From positions 496,001 through 560,000 of the forward strand of contig JACONQ010000007.1 of NCBI GenBank assembly GCA_014281115.1: a stretch of DNA of 64,000 nt. Direction: 5' to 3'. The position numbers and the translations under genes were made by a program. The notes under the pieces are model-generated. The model searched no databases and was not told where the DNA came from. It worked only from the letters and a program-made list of their open reading frames with translations. Of the stretch, positions 11,067 through 20,792 are shown piece by piece (position 1 is the stretch's first letter; each line of letters opens with the position of its first letter). The stretch is from Laburnicola sp. R22_1 (taxonomy: Eukaryota > Ascomycota > Dothideomycetes > Pleosporales > Didymosphaeriaceae).

Positions 11067-11915
11067 TCAGACGTCTCCAAAATATTTAAGTCGAAGCTTT
11101 TCCATTTCCAGCTCTTTAGGCATGGGCTCGAGAAACTTGTCCACTTCATCGCGCCAAAATTGATTCTGCGGATTCACATGCCATGCAGACGTATATTCCC
11201 AGTACGCAGGATACCATCCCGCCGTCTCCCAATCAATAATGCCAACAACTTCGTCCCCAGAAGCAAGAACGTTAAGACTGCTCAAGTCCCCGTGAGTGAA
11301 GGCCAGAGCCGTGTCGGACGCGTCCTGCTGCGCAATCAGCGCGCTTATCTCTGGTATGTGCCTCGGATCCGCCTCTACGCCTCCTCGCAGATGTTTGTGG
11401 AATTCCTCGACGGTGGCGAATGGCCCGAAACTAGATGTGCCAGCCATGCGTGGATCCTGCAGCGGCCCGCCTTCGATGTTTCCAATAGCTGTGCCCTCAG
11501 GAGGCTGCATCGCGCGCATCTCATCCACCATACTCTTGAGCTGATCCAGTATCCTCTTCTTGCTCTCCTCACTGCGCTTGACCCACCCCCTCCCTACTAC
11601 TTCTCCATGCAGCCTCTGCATAACGATATACGTGCGACCACGGTGCTCGAAAGCGCAGTGCACGCGTGGGACGGGAAGCGATGTATGCGCGGCGAGGAAC
11701 TGCATCGTGGTGGCTTCGCTGGGGGTGAAGCCGCGGCCGTACTTGACGCAGAGGTTGGACGTCAGGAACAGTACAGAGCCATGGCGTTCTCGAAAGCGTT
11801 TCAGTAGCTTGATGGCGGCGAGGGTCAGGAAGCGCTTGGGGGCAGTAGCATTTATGGATCGTTGCGGTGGCCGCGCCGCGGGCGGTGGGCTATCTTTCTC
11901 TAGGGCGACTTGCAT
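11067..11915 (-). CDS. APH-family phosphotransferase (kinase-fold) protein
   Basis: 282 residues from the ATG at 11915 (MQVALEKDSPPPAARP). An in-frame ATG at 12017 would add 34 residues that look like untranslated or intronic sequence. Protein-kinase-like features: LCVKYGRG (residues 55-62, with a Lys in the usual ATP-binding position), PVPRVHCAFEHRGRTYIVMQ (81-100, hinge), the catalytic loop THGDLSSLNVL (207-217) with Asp210 and Asn215, and GIIDWETAGWYP (225-236), the DxE/DFG equivalent. This is the APH/choline-kinase-like fold (Pfam APH) seen in many fungal genomes; such proteins phosphorylate small molecules, but the substrate here is unknown and antibiotic resistance should not be assumed. 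Key catalytic residues are present, so it is probably active. Intronless in this model. Confidence 0.85.
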   Translation of the reverse strand: MQVALEKDSPPPAARPPQRSINATAPKRFLTLAAIKLLKRFRERHGSVLFLTSNLCVKYGRGFTPSEATTMQFLAAHTSLPVPRVHCAFEHRGRTYIVMQRLHGEVVGRGWVKRSEESKKRILDQLKSMVDEMRAMQPPEGTAIGNIEGGPLQDPRMAGTSSFGPFATVEEFHKHLRGGVEADPRHIPEISALIAQQDASDTALAFTHGDLSSLNVLASGDEVVGIIDWETAGWYPAYWEYTSAWHVNPQNQFWRDEVDKFLEPMPKELEMEKLRLKYFGDV

Positions 11916-12185
11916 ACTGCATCTTGATAGAGAGTGCAGTATGATTATGCAAAAGCAGAGGCGAGGCGTTAACGTGTGTAGTGAAGCAGGTTGTTGTTCG
12001 TAGTCGACGCCTGGCATTTCGTAGATGGCGGAGGCCCGAGCGCTCGCACCCTTGGGCACGTGATAATACTAGTCCTTCCTCCACGTTCAGCTGTCCATCT
12101 TCAGCTACGCATCCTGAATGAACGGCAGAAGGCTTGAAACTGAAGTATGCAAACTATGTATACTTTTGTGTGCGACAGAGATCGT

Positions 12186-13952
12186 TCACTCTGCGAGCTC
12201 CCTCCTCACATGCACTACCGGCCCCTCATACTCGTTCCCTCCTTTCACAAGGTAATAACCAGTCGCAAAGATAAACACTCCCGCCAGCATAACACTACTC
12301 CAATTCATCGTCTCAGCTGTAACTGGTGTGGTCAAAGGCCAAGTCAAGAAGAAGATGATCGGAGTCAACAACGCCAACGCTAAAACATTAATGAGTAACC
12401 CAAATCTCCCAAGTGACCATCGACGGTCAGGGAGTGGTGCACCAAATAGCCGGCGATGCAGAAGACACCCGATAGTGAGGTAATAGGAGATGAGTGTTGC
12501 GACAGCTCCGAGCGAAGTGATGGCGTTGAGAGCGACCGAGGAGCCGATGTTGATGAGACTTAGAAGAGCGCTGATTGTCAAGCTCACAATGATTCCCGGG
12601 AGAGGGATGTTCCAGTTTGGGCTCACTCTTGAGAGCCAAGAGTGGCCGGGGAGACCGGCGTCGCGGGCGAAAGACCAGATCTGGCGAGAACAGGCTGCGG
12701 CTTCGGAAACTGCGCATATAGACAGCATGAAGACTATGATGAAAGTCATGATGGACGTACCCGCTAGGGAGCCCGTCGCGTTGTAGAAGACCTGGATAAA
12801 TGCGTAGCCGGTCGGCGAAGCTAAGGCCTCCGCAGGGTCGCCGAGTGTGAAACATATAGTTACGATAACGATGAAGACGAGCGTGACGTTCAGCACCACA
12901 CTGCCCATGATTGCCCTTGGAAGAGTTATCGATGCATCTTGGATCTCTTCGGACATGTGTACTGAGCAGTCGTAACCAACAAGCACGGCCATTGGGGCAA
13001 GGAGACCGATCATAGAGCTTAGCCCGGTGCTAGACCAGCCACCTTCGTTGGTGAAGTTGAGGAGTGCATCGGCTGCGGTGCGGCGAGGGGCCATCGCCCA
13101 CAGAGTTATAACGATGGCTAGGAAGCCGCCGATGTGGACGACTAAAGCCATTCCCTCTAGTGCAATCAATATTGTCAGCATGCCGCAGAAGAAAGCATGT
13201 TATCGGTTTATGTGAAGCGAAAACGTACCCACAAGGGGAAGTTTCGACGCAAAAACGGTATTGAAACTAATCGTGAAGAACACAACAGCAATAGCCAACA
13301 AAGTACCATGCCATCTTGCATAGGAGTAGTCGGGGTTGTTCAGCGCGATGAGGCCTTGAATCGTTGTCCCGACCAGAAAACATACACTGGCAAGATAGAC
13401 TTGCCATCCAATCGCAGTCAACCAACCTAATAAAGTCCAATATTATCAGCATACCCACGTTCTATTTGCCGCAAGAATTGTTGTTGGTAACGTACCAGAA
13501 TAGTAACTTATAACCTTCTGATACTTGCGGGGACTAAATTCAGAAACCCAATGATACTGGCCGCCCGCAGTAGGCGACATTGAGCTCATTTCCGCTAGAT
13601 TCGCATAGACGAGCGTCTGGCAGATCGCACATGCGATGAAACCCCAAAAGAGAAGAGGCGTACCACCGTCAATGAGGATGAAATTTAGGTATGTGAGAAT
13701 ACCTTCCCAAGATGCGATACAGTTCGAGGCAAAGCCAAGCATAGTCAGGAAGGAAAAGTTACGCTGTGCGTCGTTAGCTTTTATTTGGGACGGATGGAAG
13801 GAGCAGCATACTCGCAATACCTGCTTCTTGCCTAGCATGTTCATCTCATGTTTGTCTGCGGTTGTCCCATGATACCGTTCAGGAACAGTACTGGTCCTTT
13901 CGTGGAGCGTCGTCGTCCCCACATCCTTCTCGTTAAGGTCCGGAGATTCCAT
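12186..13952 (-). CDS. APC-superfamily amino-acid/choline-type permease
   Basis: Four exons (13952-13821, 13763-13496, 13426-13229, 13156-12186) with introns of 57, 69 and 72 nt give 522 residues; every junction restores the frame. The start ATG 13952 (MESPDLNEKDV) is preferred over an in-frame upstream triplet at 14006 because it begins the usual polar N-tail. NFSFLTMLGFASNCIASWEG, NGGTPLLFWGF-like (DGGTPLLFWGF) and AEMSSMSPTAGGQYHWVSEF are hallmarks of the fungal amino-acid/choline transporter family (2.A.3.4, HNM1/UGA4 type). About 12 membrane spans are visible, and GYDCSVHMSEEIQDAS is the conserved loop near TM6. The likely substrate is GABA, choline or an amino acid; it cannot be told from sequence alone. 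The final tail is RRELAE. It is in the same neighbourhood as an unrelated L-type transporter. Confidence 0.88.
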
Positions 13953-14921
13953 TTCATTGAACGAGGAACGAGTGCGCGCTAATAGAGCAAAGACAATAGA
14001 ACGCAAATGGGTATAGAACAGTACAATGAAGGAGACTTGGGATTCTATAGAGCTGTATCGACCTCGTCGTGGGATGCATCCTGCTGCTGGGATGTCTTAG
14101 CGTTCCCTCAGCCCCGAGAAGCCTCTTCGGAAATATCCTTTCCCGCCTCTAGAACCCTCGGACCGCCCAGCAGCGCTCGAGGACTACATACGGAGGTTTG
14201 AGGAATAGATTTCATGCCGGTATCCTGCAGGTCGAGATGGAAACGGAAGGTGGAAGTCCAAGGAGGGGTTTGCTCCAGCGCGCTACCGGTACGCTAGAAC
14301 TAGTCTAGGCTATACATTAACAAGGCCTTGACGAGAGCATCTACCGCTATATGGTGCCACGCCTTGGAACATTCCTGCACCGAGTTCTCTCTGGCTTCTT
14401 TTTCCGTTTATCTTACAAATATTTCAAGGGTCGAGTCCTTAAGCATCGAACCATTGACTGACGACCCTTCGTAGAAGAGCTTTCAGACATGGTACCATCA
14501 CACGACGTCGCGGACTACAGCTTAATACTCTCAGTTGGCATGCTTATGCCTTCGTAATTTTTAACGTAGTAGGCATCGAAGAATTAGTTATTGATTGAGG
14601 TTCAGGAAAATTCCCATATTTCGAGTAAGGGCCCGTTTAGTAGAAGAAGTAGCTTACATTGCAGGGGTGACATGGGATGAGTATGACGAGCATGAGGTAA
14701 TTACAATTGACGGCAAGGAAACACTAGAACTGAAACCATTTAGAAGGCAATACGTATTTAAGATATATGTTTGTATTGGGTACTGACCATGTATAGAACT
14801 CAACACACTCGAACTGTGCGATTAAATAGGCTGAAAGACTAAGATAATCTTCCCCGAAGTTATAGTGATGATTACCACAACGTACTTCTCGGGGAATGAA
14901 TCAAGATACAACGAAACAAAA
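13953..14921. other. Intergenic region
   Basis: Holds the upstream region of the permease (right side of its start) and the 3' region of the SET-domain gene. A few short open frames exist but none has recognisable features. No RNA gene or repeat seen. Confidence 0.4.
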
Positions 14922-15866
14922 CTACAACAACTCATCGAACTCCCCCACAGGAGGGTTCTTGCAGTCTTCCGAGCCACAATAGCACTTCTCTTCTCCCTGG
15001 TAAAATTTACTACCATAGTCAATGCTAATCTCCTCACCCATTTCGATCCGACCCACGCTGTACACCACCATAACTCGGCGATCCACGCCAATGCGCCCCC
15101 ATGTAAAACGGGCGTTCGGCTCGCAGGAGTGGTTCAAGAAACGGAATACCGAACCCATGCGTGTTACATCCACCATACACTTAGCTTGGCCTTTACCCAG
15201 ACCGTTAGCCAGCTTCGCGGGCCCCATTAGAACTTGCAAGCCGTTCAGCTCTTCGATATGTGCGGCGCCTTTGATATATGGTTTGAGCTGACCTACGTAT
15301 TCGCCGAGGCAAGTCTCGGGCGGAATATCTTCGATCGCAAATAGACCCATGCCCTTGTTGTCTGCGGGAGCGATGCGAATGTTCTCGATCCAGAACTGTT
15401 TCATGTCGGAGACCCACTGCTCGTAGTCGCAGTCGCAAGCTTTCGAAGCATGTGCATTGTTGAAGCACTTGCAACAAACCTCCTTCTTCTTATGAGGGTA
15501 TCCGAGAATGTCATCGGCACTAGTCAGTGGCCACTTCTCGTAGTAGAAGGGAGGCTTCTTCACGCCTTCCCAATCAGCTGCATTGAATAAGGTCTTATCA
15601 ATAAAGGTAGGGGTGACTTCAGACCCACCTTCAACCGAAGTGATCACTCCCATCGGAAAGCCGCTAATATCTTGTCGATAAAAAGCGACGCGGGGCAGGC
15701 CCGGCGCGGAATACAGCTGGCGAAGTAGGTTCTGTTGCGTGCTCTTGTCAGCTTTGCTCATCTTCAGAGGCTTACCGACCTGCCTATCCTTCCGCTTTTT
15801 CTTCGGGCGAATCTCATCGAGCTGTTGGACAATGGCGTTCTGATCGGGGTATTGGTTTAGAGACAT
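14922..15866 (-). CDS. SET-domain lysine methyltransferase-like protein
   Basis: Single exon, 314 residues from ATG 15866 (MSLNQYPDQN); a GTG five codons upstream is not used. A basic stretch, RPKKKRKDRQVGKP (20-33), could be a nuclear localisation signal. Cys-rich VCCKCFNNAHASKACDCD (130-147) precedes the SET domain as a pre-SET-like zinc-binding segment. The SET core shows NKGMGLFAIEDI (170-181), GEYVG (188-192), the pseudoknot FLNHSCEPN (243-251) and EEISIDYG (278-285), followed by a post-SET motif CYCGSEDC (295-302). These are the SAM- and zinc-binding parts of an active methyltransferase. The protein is short, with no chromo- or bromodomain, so a histone or non-histone lysine target is possible. 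Neither substrate nor ortholog can be named. Confidence 0.88.
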   Translation of the reverse strand: MSLNQYPDQNAIVQQLDEIRPKKKRKDRQVGKPLKMSKADKSTQQNLLRQLYSAPGLPRVAFYRQDISGFPMGVITSVEGGSEVTPTFIDKTLFNAADWEGVKKPPFYYEKWPLTSADDILGYPHKKKEVCCKCFNNAHASKACDCDYEQWVSDMKQFWIENIRIAPADNKGMGLFAIEDIPPETCLGEYVGQLKPYIKGAAHIEELNGLQVLMGPAKLANGLGKGQAKCMVDVTRMGSVFRFLNHSCEPNARFTWGRIGVDRRVMVVYSVGRIEMGEEISIDYGSKFYQGEEKCYCGSEDCKNPPVGEFDELL

Positions 15867-16302
15867 TTCATTGAGCTCCACTTTGCGGAATGAATGCTGG
15901 TTGTGGGTTTGGTTTGAGGAATCACCTCAGACCAGGCATCTGGGAATTTATAGTGACCGAAATGTCTGCCGATACATGGTATTCCTACAATGTTGCATAG
16001 TTCATTAATTACGTCTACATTTTATTCTCACATTGATTTGTACAAAGTGGATGATGGATTCTTTGTCTACCATGGGCGTGGGTGCGAGATACCTCCACTG
16101 AAGCGACCATTTACCCTGCAGCGCGGCTTGAGTGTGACACTTGATCTGGAATAGAGTACAAAAGGGAACCCAAGGATCTCGGTAGAGTTCCGAGTAGTAT
16201 GTTTAGTGACGAGACGTAGAAGTAGCTGCTGAGTCCAGGTGAGAAGCCAAGTAATTATAGTACTATTTAATGCGATACACTCTATATCTAACTATGACAT
16301 GG
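15867..16302. other. Intergenic region
   Basis: Upstream region of the SET-domain gene and 3' flank of the oxidoreductase gene. No coding or RNA signal recognised. Confidence 0.4.
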
Positions 16303-17649
16303 TTAAGCAGAGGCGGCACTACCATAGGGAACTGCCGGAACACTTTCTATATCGACATAACCATACTTGCGCCCTTCTTTATCCTCCTCCCTCCCCTTGC
16401 TCCAGGTGCCCATATCTTTCTGGAATGCCTCGAGATTTTTCTCGTCGCTCAGATCGATCGGTTGCTGGTCCTTTCCAAGCTGTCTGATCTGTGTTCCTGC
16501 CGCAATATTCGTAGTACCAAAATTATTGTCGTCCGTCAGCTGATTTATCGTAGCGTGAACCTCACCCTTAAGGATCTGCTTTGGTAGCTTCGGTTCCAAG
16601 CATATCGGACGGGCAAGACCCACGCCATCAACAGTACTCAGTGCGTCCACCATGGCAGCTGCGCTTTTGAAGCCGCCACTGATGTATGCCTTGGTTTTTG
16701 ATAGCGAGGGGGTAATCTTCTCGGCGAAATCGAGGAAGAAAGCCTCCCGCTTCTTAGTCGACTCACGCTTGTGCTCAAATGCAGGCTGCTCGTAGGTCCC
16801 ACCTGACAACTCGACAAAGTCAAAGCTATTGTCTTCGAGGAGCTTGCAGAGTGTTGCAGCCTCCTGCGTATCGAAGCCCTTATCTTGGAACTCAACAGAG
16901 TTCAGCTTGATGCTCAGAATGAACTTGGAGGATGTGCGGCGGCGTATTTCTTGCCCAATCTCAGTAATGATTCGGGCGCGATTTTCGAGCGAACCACCAT
17001 ACTTGTCAGTTCGTCGGTTGGTGGTAGGCGATAAGAACTGTGCGAGTAGATATCCGTGGGCGCCGTGCAACTCGATCCCGTCGTAACCGGCTTTCTCCAG
17101 ATATTCGGCAGCATGTGCGAATCCCTCAATCACGTTCTTGATGTCTTCGTTCGTTGCGGCACGTGGTTTTGCAAAGGTCATGCCCATGACTTTCCCTTCC
17201 AACTGCACATCCGAGGCTGATATTGGGTTCTTCTGAATGGTCTCCGATACTTGGCGACCAGGATGGCTGACTTGTGATATAATTAAAGACCCATGTTTCT
17301 TCGATTGAGTAGCAAGCTCTTTGAACGCTTCGAATCTTTCGCCCTCGTATGGCGAATCGCGAGGGATGATGGGGTTGCCGGCGGCTTCTAACTGATCGTA
17401 TTCGATCATTGTATTGCCAGTCAGGATTACGCCATATTCGCCCTCTCCCCAGCGCCGGTAGACGTTGATGAGATTCTTTGTTGGGACACCGCGAGCTTCG
17501 AAGTTTTTGGGGTCCCAGGAAGACAGACGTTCGCTCATAGCTGCTTTCAAGAACCGATTCTGCGCTGTCACATTCGTGAATTCGAATTGAAGCGGCTTGC
17601 CCAGCGGTGCGGGATCTTTGTGCTCCGCCTCATATCGTCTTGGTGCCAT
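16303..17649 (-). CDS. NADH:flavin oxidoreductase, Old Yellow Enzyme family
   Basis: Single exon, 448 residues from ATG 17649 (MAPRRYEAEHKDPAPLG); upstream in-frame sequence has no earlier ATG of typical context. The FMN-binding TIM-barrel of the OYE family is clear: VTAQNRFLKAAMSE near the start, the LIISQVSHPGRQVSE strand, the substrate/FMN block HGAHGYLLAQFLSP followed by NRRTDKYGGSLENRARI, and GLARPICLEPKLP near the C-terminus. These enzymes reduce activated C=C bonds with NAD(P)H. Length and motifs resemble the bacterial-type 'NADH oxidase' subgroup common in ascomycetes rather than short yeast OYE. Soluble, no targeting signal; the role in detoxification or secondary metabolism is inferred. 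It is divergent from the HET-domain gene. Confidence 0.9.
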   Translation of the reverse strand: MAPRRYEAEHKDPAPLGKPLQFEFTNVTAQNRFLKAAMSERLSSWDPKNFEARGVPTKNLINVYRRWGEGEYGVILTGNTMIEYDQLEAAGNPIIPRDSPYEGERFEAFKELATQSKKHGSLIISQVSHPGRQVSETIQKNPISASDVQLEGKVMGMTFAKPRAATNEDIKNVIEGFAHAAEYLEKAGYDGIELHGAHGYLLAQFLSPTTNRRTDKYGGSLENRARIITEIGQEIRRRTSSKFILSIKLNSVEFQDKGFDTQEAATLCKLLEDNSFDFVELSGGTYEQPAFEHKRESTKKREAFFLDFAEKITPSLSKTKAYISGGFKSAAAMVDALSTVDGVGLARPICLEPKLPKQILKGEVHATINQLTDDNNFGTTNIAAGTQIRQLGKDQQPIDLSDEKNLEAFQKDMGTWSKGREEDKEGRKYGYVDIESVPAVPYGSAASA

Positions 17650-18506
17650 TGCGTCGCAGAATAAATTGAAGGAGTATAGAGGGTATCTCGGGACAGCTGC
17701 AGGGCAGGGAAGGAAGATAGAAGCAGGAAAGACTTGCAATCAAAACAGATGTTCGCTAAGAAGCTTTATCAAGGTGTTGTGCTGCTTTATGATCTGCTCT
17801 TTTTGTAATAGATGACGATATGTCAAAAAAATCTCGACGCTACCTAGGAACCCCTGCACATCGGCAGAACTCGGCCTGCGCAGGTAGTGGTTCATCACTG
17901 CTTAGAAAGTCGTCACTACTGGATACCATTTTATATTCATGAATTCCATATTCGTTCGCTCCCGTTTACTGGTAGACTATGTTCTAAAGCCAGATCTTCA
18001 GCTGTTAGCATGACCGGTCGCATATAATCGTGGATGGGAGTGATACCGAGGTATTGTTCACCGCAACGCGCCAGATTCCAGTTGTAGACCCACTCATTAG
18101 CGTGGAGTACATCTGCCGGCGTGCCCGGTACTACCATCTACACCTCCGAAACTGATAAAGCGCTAGGTTTTTGTACAATGTAGATCGCAGTGACGGATGC
18201 TTTCACAGTGAATGACTAATCCTGAACCTCGGCGATCAAAAGACTAGGTGTTGTGTGTTGTAAGCCAGTATGGAGGGAAGTGAAAGGGGAGTGAAGATGT
18301 GCCCCGCTGCGCCGCTTTTGCCTGCCAAGCCAAGATTTGTCAGCACACATTGTGGAGAAATGCCGCCCGCTGTCGCCGAGCAACTTTCATAATTCACCAA
18401 TAACCTTGGGGAAACGTCGTTGTATGTCTAATAGAATTCCTTCCATGATGTTTCCGGGGACGATTGCGATGCAGGTGCTTTCGATGCACCCCACCGTCAA
18501 CATGCG
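17650..18506. promoter_or_regulatory. Divergent intergenic region
   Basis: About 0.86 kb between the starts of the oxidoreductase (minus) and HET-domain (plus) genes. A 66-codon minus-strand frame at 17937-18137 has ordinary composition but no recognised domain; it could be a gene relic. Confidence 0.4.
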
Positions 18507-20657
18507 ATGACAGCAACGGGCCGCTGTTGCCTGTGGTACCAGATACCTGTACTAATCGATGAGCAGATGGGGGCCATGCAAAGCCACACACAAAAGACAA
18601 ACCCCTTCATTTCGTCAAAAGATCAAAAGCTGAAGACCTCTACTCCCCAGGACCTGCCACAAATGGTAGGGAAGCAGTACTCTTACACCCCTTTGGATGA
18701 TCAGCGGCGGCAGATTCGGTTGTTGACTCTTCTCCCGGGCTCTATCGAGTCGTCACTACAGATCCAACTCCAGATCGCTAGCATCGACGATAAGCCACAA
18801 TACGAAGCCCTCTCATACACCTGGGGCGATCCGGAGTTCACTCACAATGCAAACGTGCAGCCTCTCAAGGCCGGCCTTGGCGAGAAAGAAACTTCTCTTG
18901 GCTCCATGGGCATCACATCCAATCTAGCTGAAGCGTTGCGTCATTTTCGACTACCGGATCAAGAAAGAGTGCTATGGGTCGATGGGATATGCATAAATCA
19001 AGCAGATCTCGATGAGCGTGCACAACAAGTCAAGCTCATGGCTGAGCTTTACGAAGGCGCACGTCAGGTGCTCGTTTGGCTCGGTCCTGCCGATGAGGAT
19101 CTTTCACATGCGCTTGACCTCTACACTACAGTTTCAAGCAATGTCACCGTGGACTGGGTTTCTTCGGGGTGTAACTTCTCATATACCGATGACTTGAAAG
19201 ATGCCGAACGAGATTTTTTGCACTCCAATATTATTGCATGGGAACCGCACATGCGATGCCTTTACGCGCTGTGGCAACGTCCCTGGTTTGGACGAGTCTG
19301 GATTCGTCAAGAGATACTACTCGGAAAGGATCGTGTGATCATCTTTTGCGGTAATAGAAGTATCCGAAGGCAACCATTCGCTGCTGCGCACTACTTCATC
19401 TGTAGGAAGGACTTCCAGGCTCCTGGCACACCGTCTCCTGAGGACGTCAAGCGGGTGAGGGATATGATTAGAGAATTGACCGTACCGCAGATTTTGAACT
19501 TGCCCGTGGCGCTCCGTGCTACCAGCAAATGCGGGTGTACCGACCCTCGGGACAGAGTTTATGGTAGTTTTGGCATTTTTGGTCAGTCGGCACGGCGCGC
19601 CCTCATAGAGGGCATACCCGTAGACTATTCCAAGTCTGTTTCAGATGTCTTTCGGGACGCCGCGCTCTATATCATCGACAACTGCGGGAGGTTGGACTTT
19701 CTGAAAGATTGTGGTGGCGCAGAGACCGGCGAACGACGGCCGTCTTGGGTACCGAATTGGGAGATATCGATCGGGAAAAAACGACTGAATACAGTCCCAC
19801 CGTCCATATTCAGTCGTACAGATGCTGTATGGACCGGGCCGGAGTCCAATCGGCTGAAGCTTTCAGCGGTACTGGGTCCGAAAATCTTGACAGGATTTCT
19901 TCCGGAGTACAACAACCACGCCCCAAGTGAGCGTTTCGAGGGTCTGTCCCAGCTCTTCAAGTTGCTCGATATGAGATTGCAGCAGACAGGTAACCGTGAT
20001 GGTTTGGATACTATCATACATGCTTTCACCCAAGGCCATAATTCTTGGATTCTGGATGCAACGCGCTTCAATGTATACGATGCAAAAGCCGCAAAAGATT
20101 GTGTGTTAGCTTTGATGCAGCCAGATGGTACGTACAACATTGATCCGGAATGGTTATCCTTCATCTCGCATGCCAATCGGTCGTGCATAGAGAGTCGCGT
20201 CATCATCACCGAGTTAGGTTTTCTAGGAGTGGCACCACGGTCGGCACTTGATGGAGACATTATCGCCATCATGCCCGGCTGCGATGTATCAATCGCATTG
20301 AGACCTCAAGACGACGGAAGTTTCGAAGTCATTGGCGAATGCTATGTGCATGGTCTTAGTAACGGAGAGGGACTGCTACCGAGGTTTCCCGAGAATTTGA
20401 GGATGCATCCGAAACGTCTCACAGGCAAGGACGGACAGCAATGGGCGTTCTCCATGTGCAAGGAGTTGGATAGCGCTACAATGTGTCCAGATCCTAGAGT
20501 TGATTGGGAGAAGCTTCTTACCGAGGACAAGGACGCCGAGCTTCAATTTACAGCGCCCTACGACGAGGGTGGCACCAGCACCCTCTACGCTCATCGTCCT
20601 CATGTAGAGTATTTCCGGGCCCACGATGCGCCTCTTGAGACGATCGAGTTAGTGTAG
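18507..20657 (+). CDS. HET-domain (heterokaryon incompatibility) protein
   Basis: Single frame of 716 residues from ATG 18507; in-frame ATGs at residues 21 (MGAMQSH) and about 53 (MVGKQYSYTPL) are alternative starts, and the first 50 residues look weakly conserved. The HET domain is shown by YEALSYTWGDP near residue 99, LWVDGICINQADLDERAQQV near 156 and ARQVLVWLGP near 185, then RPWFGRVWIRQEI and DPRDRVYGSFGIFG. In fungi such proteins trigger a cell-death response on fusion with unlike strains, or act in related NLR-linked pathways; the specific partner is unknown. No NACHT, ankyrin or other fused module is seen; the C-terminal half is the usual variable region. Intronless. HET genes are among the most diverse between isolates, so presence/absence variation is likely. 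Confidence 0.9.
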   Translation: MTATGRCCLWYQIPVLIDEQMGAMQSHTQKTNPFISSKDQKLKTSTPQDLPQMVGKQYSYTPLDDQRRQIRLLTLLPGSIESSLQIQLQIASIDDKPQYEALSYTWGDPEFTHNANVQPLKAGLGEKETSLGSMGITSNLAEALRHFRLPDQERVLWVDGICINQADLDERAQQVKLMAELYEGARQVLVWLGPADEDLSHALDLYTTVSSNVTVDWVSSGCNFSYTDDLKDAERDFLHSNIIAWEPHMRCLYALWQRPWFGRVWIRQEILLGKDRVIIFCGNRSIRRQPFAAAHYFICRKDFQAPGTPSPEDVKRVRDMIRELTVPQILNLPVALRATSKCGCTDPRDRVYGSFGIFGQSARRALIEGIPVDYSKSVSDVFRDAALYIIDNCGRLDFLKDCGGAETGERRPSWVPNWEISIGKKRLNTVPPSIFSRTDAVWTGPESNRLKLSAVLGPKILTGFLPEYNNHAPSERFEGLSQLFKLLDMRLQQTGNRDGLDTIIHAFTQGHNSWILDATRFNVYDAKAAKDCVLALMQPDGTYNIDPEWLSFISHANRSCIESRVIITELGFLGVAPRSALDGDIIAIMPGCDVSIALRPQDDGSFEVIGECYVHGLSNGEGLLPRFPENLRMHPKRLTGKDGQQWAFSMCKELDSATMCPDPRVDWEKLLTEDKDAELQFTAPYDEGGTSTLYAHRPHVEYFRAHDAPLETIELV

Positions 20658-20792
20658 AGAACAGCACATTCACGGAAGGAGACAGATTGTTGGCTCATGG
20701 AAACACGGCAAGTATATTCAAAAACATATATCTACAGCAGAACAGAATCCCTCAAATCTCTACAACCCAGCTACATTCGATGCGCCAAGAGC

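Noticed and set aside
11067..11915. Antibiotic resistance determinant
   Set aside because: APH fold is clear, but fungal members of this family are usually housekeeping or secondary-metabolism kinases; nothing indicates an antibiotic substrate.
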